Assembly: GCA_920105625.2 (NCBI GenBank) | Contig: OV050030.1 | Location: 159,039,863-159,103,862, forward strand | Length of the DNA: 64,000 nucleotides | Source of the DNA: Clusia tigrina | Lineage: Eukaryota > Arthropoda > Insecta > Diptera > Clusiidae | Direction of reading: 5' to 3' | In this document: positions 61,401-64,000 of the stretch, piece by piece | How positions within the stretch are numbered: position 1 is the first letter of the stretch | Layout of the letters: every line of letters begins with the position of its first letter | Translations under genes and position numbers: made by a program | Notes under the pieces: model-generated | What the model was told of the DNA's origin: nothing | The model's input: only the letters and a program-made list of their open reading frames with translations | Database searches by the model: none

Positions 61401-64000
61401 AAGCATTTGAATGTTGCAAACTTTGATAGGTATAGGAGGCACCGTATAAAAGTTAGAACCATTTGAACTTTTATCAGTGTTTGTTTTGGGACTCAAGGGT
61501 AGTATAGCTATGAACGATAGCTTAAATTGACAAAAGGCATGAGTACTTTATTGTCACAAAATTTCAAGGTTTTTTTACGCTCCTGTAAAAAGTTACAAGC
61601 ATTTGATTGTTGCAAACTGTGATATATATAACACGCACCGTATAGAAGTTAGGGCCATTTGAAGTTTTATCAGTGTTTGTTTTGGGACTCAGGAGTAGCA
61701 TAGCTATGAGCGATAGCTTATATTGACTAGATTACTTTATTGTCACAAAATTTCAAGGTTTTTTACGCTCCGGTAAAAATTTACAAGCATTTGAATGTTG
61801 CAAACTTTGATAGGTATAGGACGCACCGTATAGAAGTTAGGGCCATTTGAAGTTTTATCAGTGTTTGTTTTGGGACTCAAGAGTAGCATAGCTATGAGCG
61901 ATAGCTTATATTGACTAGATTACTTTATTGTCACAAAATTTCAAGGTTTTATTACACTCCAGTAAAAATTTACAAGCATTTGAATGTTGCAAACTTTGAT
62001 AGGTATAGGACGCACCGTATAGAAGTTAGGTCCATTTGAAGTTTTATCAGTGTTTGGTTTGCGACTCAAAGGTAGCATAGCTATGAGCGATATCTTAAAT
62101 TGAGTACTTTATTGTCACAAAATTTCAAGGTTTTATTACGCTCAAGTAAAAAGTTACAAGCATTTGAATATGGCAAACTTTGATAGGTATAGGAGGCACC
62201 GTATAGAAGTTAGGGCCATTTGAAGTTTTATCAATATTTGTTTTGGGACTCAAGGGAAGCATAGCTATGAGCGATAGCTTAAATTGATAAGAGGCTCGAG
62301 TACTTTATTGTCACAAAATTTCAACGTTCTATGGCGCTCCAGTAAAAAGTTACAAGCATTTGAATGTTGCAAACTTTGATAGGTATAGGAGGCACCGTAT
62401 AAAAGTTAGATTCATTTGAACTTTTATCAGTGTTTGTTTTGGGACTCAAGGGTAGTATAGCTATGAACGATAGCTTAAATTGACAAACGCCATGAGTACT
62501 TAATTGTCACAAAATTTCAAGGTTTTATGACGCTCCAGTAAAAAGGTGCAAGCATTTGATTGTTGCAAACTTTGTTAGGTATAGGACGCACCGTATAGAA
62601 GTTAGGGCCATTTGAAGTTTTATCAGTGTTTGTTTTGGGACTCAAGGGTAGCATAGCTATGAGCGATAGCTTATATTGACAAGATTACTTTATTGTCACA
62701 CAATTTCAAGGTTTTATTACGCTCCGGTAAAAATTTACAAGCATTTGAATGTTGCAAATTTTGATAGGTATAGGACACACCGTATAGAAGTTAGGGCCAT
62801 TTGAAGTTTTATCAGTATTTGTTTTTGGACTCAAGGGTAGCATAGGTATGAGCGATAGCTTAAATTGATAAGAGGCTCGAGTACCTTATTATCACAAAAT
62901 TTCAAGGGTTTATTACACTCCTGTAAAAAGTTACAAGCATTTGAATTTTGCAAACTTTGATAGGTATAGGATGCACCGTATAGAAGTTAGGGCCATTTGA
63001 AGTTTTATTAGTTTTTGTTTTGGGACTCAAGAGTAGAATAGCTATGAGCGATAGCTTAAATTGATAAGAGGCTCGAGTACTTTATTGTCACAAAATTTCA
63101 AGGTTTTATTACACTCCAGTAAAAAGTTACAAGCATTTGAATTTTGTAAACTTTGATAGGTATAGGACGCACAGTATAGAAGTTAGGGCCATTTGAAGTT
63201 TTATCAATACTTGTTTTGGGACTCAAGGGTAGCATAGCTATGAGCGATAGCTTAAATTGATAAGAGGCTCGAGTACTTCATTGTCACAAAATTTCAACGT
63301 TTTATGACGCTCCAGTAAAAAGTTACAAGCATTTGAATGTTGCAAACTTTGATAGGTATAGTTGGCACCGTATAAAAGTTAGAACCATTTGAACTTTTAT
63401 CAGTATTTGTTTTGGGACTCAAGAGTAGCATAGCTATGAACGATAGCTTAAATTGACAAAAGGCATGAGTACTTTATTGTCACAAAATTTCAAGGATTTT
63501 TTACGCTCCAGTAAAAAGTTACAAGCATATGAATGTTGCAAACTTTGATAGGTATAGGACGCACCGTATAGAAGTTAGGTCAATTTGAAGTTTTATCAGT
63601 GTTTGGTTTGCGACTCAAAGGTAGCATAACTATGTGCGATATATTAAATTGAGTACTTTATTGTCACAAAATTTCAAGGTTTTATTACGCTCAAGTAAAA
63701 AGTAACAAGCATTTGATTGTTGCAAACTTTGATAGGTATAGTACGCACCGTATAGAAGTTAGGGCCATTTGAAGTTTTATCAGTGTTTGTTTTGGGACTC
63801 AAGAGTAGCATAGCTATGAGCGATAGCTTATATTGACTAGATTACTTTATTGTCACAAAATTTCAAGGTTTTTTTACGCTCCGGTAAAAATTTACAAGCA
63901 TTTGAATGTTGCAAACTTTGATAGGTATAGGACGCACCGTATAGAAGTTAGGGCCATTTGAGGTTTTATCAGTGTTTGTTTTGGGACTCAAGGGCAGCAT
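58418..64000 (+). repeat. Second copy of the Domain II segment (start of super-repeat unit 2)
   Basis: Sequence from about 58,418 matches 36,398 onward at an offset of 22,019 bp, becoming 22,020 after a 1-bp indel (GGGACCAAGG versus GGGACTCAAGG near 36,834). Shared private variants include GGGACTCATGGG (36,451 / 58,470), TTATTTTGACAAG, AGTATCGATATGAACG (37,228 / 59,248), GATATATATAACACG (39,601 / 61,621) and CACTGCAGTTAAAAG (38,398 / 60,418). About a dozen point differences were noted over 5.5 kb. The copy runs to the window edge, with one 189-bp monomer missing at about 63.79 kb. Confidence 0.93.

Larger units (their letters stand above)
1..64000 (+). repeat. Satellite DNA array of ~184-196 bp monomers, whole window
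   Basis: The same unit recurs without interruption from first to last base, always in the same orientation. A convenient phase starts at CAAGG or CAACG, just after the near-invariant GTCACAAAATTT box. Going along the monomer, other landmarks are GACGCTCCAGTAAAAAG, CAAGCATTTGAATGTTGC, GATAGGTATAGGACGCACCG, TAGAAGTTAGGGCCATTTGAAG, GGGACTCAAGGGTAGC and AGCTATGAGCGATAGCT. The commonest full monomer is 196 bp and about 37% GC with five CpGs. No unique sequence, transposon, microsatellite block or inverted segment was seen. The unit is about one nucleosome plus linker, which is typical of centromeric or pericentromeric satellites. That location is inference, and I do not recognise the family. The array is cut by both window edges. 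Confidence 0.97.

Noticed and set aside
1..64000. CRISPR array
   Set aside because: The repeats are about 190 bp and contiguous with no spacers. Variation is scattered substitutions and deletions, not unique spacers between short identical repeats.
1..64000. CENP-B box
   Set aside because: I looked for a TTCG....A..CGGG-like core on both strands of the main monomer types and saw none.
1..64000. Rolling-circle or LTR transposon origin for the super-repeats
   Set aside because: No terminal repeats, target-site duplications, polypurine tract, primer-binding site or transposase/RT-like translation were seen at any duplication edge. Edges fall within monomers.
36398..64000. Treating the 22-kb match purely as an assembly artefact
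   Set aside because: The two copies carry scattered single-base differences, 1-bp indels and a whole-monomer loss, which a simple duplicated contig would not show. Read-level validation is still required.
1..64000. Bacterial or phage origin
   Set aside because: No genes, promoters or ribosome-binding contexts occur in 64 kb, and nucleosome-sized tandem repeats with higher-order structure are a eukaryotic chromosome feature.

Overview
The window is one uninterrupted, head-to-tail satellite DNA array. All 64 kb consist of variants of a single AT-rich monomer of about 184-196 bp (roughly 37% GC in the commonest form), about 335-340 monomers in all. I found no unique sequence, no transposon, no RNA gene and no credible protein gene. 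Every longer reading frame is on the minus strand and is a by-product of the repeat. The array starts and ends inside a monomer, so it extends beyond both edges. The architecture (nucleosome-sized monomers, higher-order repeats, nested segmental duplications, no inversions) is typical of eukaryotic centromeric or pericentromeric heterochromatin. I do not recognise the family and cannot name the organism. Recurrent CpG-type transitions among the variants fit a genome with CpG methylation, such as many plants or vertebrates, but do not prove it.

Length classes. The reference monomer is 196 bp. Shorter classes look like discrete deletions, most of them flanked by 2-5 bp of microhomology: 189 bp (7 bp lost at GAG), 184 bp (12 bp lost at GA), 190 bp (6 bp lost at ATAGG), 182 bp (14 bp lost at TATAG), a class lacking 42 or 49 bp (lost at AGTA, giving 147 bp) and a 140-bp class (56 bp net loss). 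The last two usually occur together as a 287-bp pair.

Layout. Domain I (1 to about 15.85 kb) is a mixed, older-looking mosaic. It holds a four-monomer higher-order repeat of about 771 bp (3.89-6.98 kb, partly again at 10.4-11.7 kb), a 1541-bp tandem duplication, and 483-bp trimers carrying the 287-bp pair. Domain II (about 15.85-43.9 kb) is far more homogeneous. It is built from a 12-monomer repeat of about 2238 bp and 14-monomer derivatives of about 2629 bp, overlaid by tandem duplications of 4475 bp (16.77-25.72 kb) and 1675 bp (27.25-30.60 kb). Domain III (about 43.9-58.4 kb) returns to mixed monomers with many 287-bp pairs, and contains a roughly 4-kb block present twice about 8.94 kb apart (45.4-49.4 and 54.2-58.3 kb). 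From about 58.42 kb to the end, the sequence repeats 36.40-42.2 kb almost exactly at an offset of 22,020 bp. This implies a tandem super-repeat of about 22.02 kb, with one full unit and the first quarter of a second inside the window.

The value of the window lies in its nested amplification history (monomer, tetramer or 12-mer, 4.5 kb, 8.9 kb, 22 kb), in the deletion footprints that define the monomer classes, and in two dyad symmetries repeated in most monomers. All observations were made by eye. Boundaries of domains and duplications are good to about 20-50 bp unless an exact junction is given.
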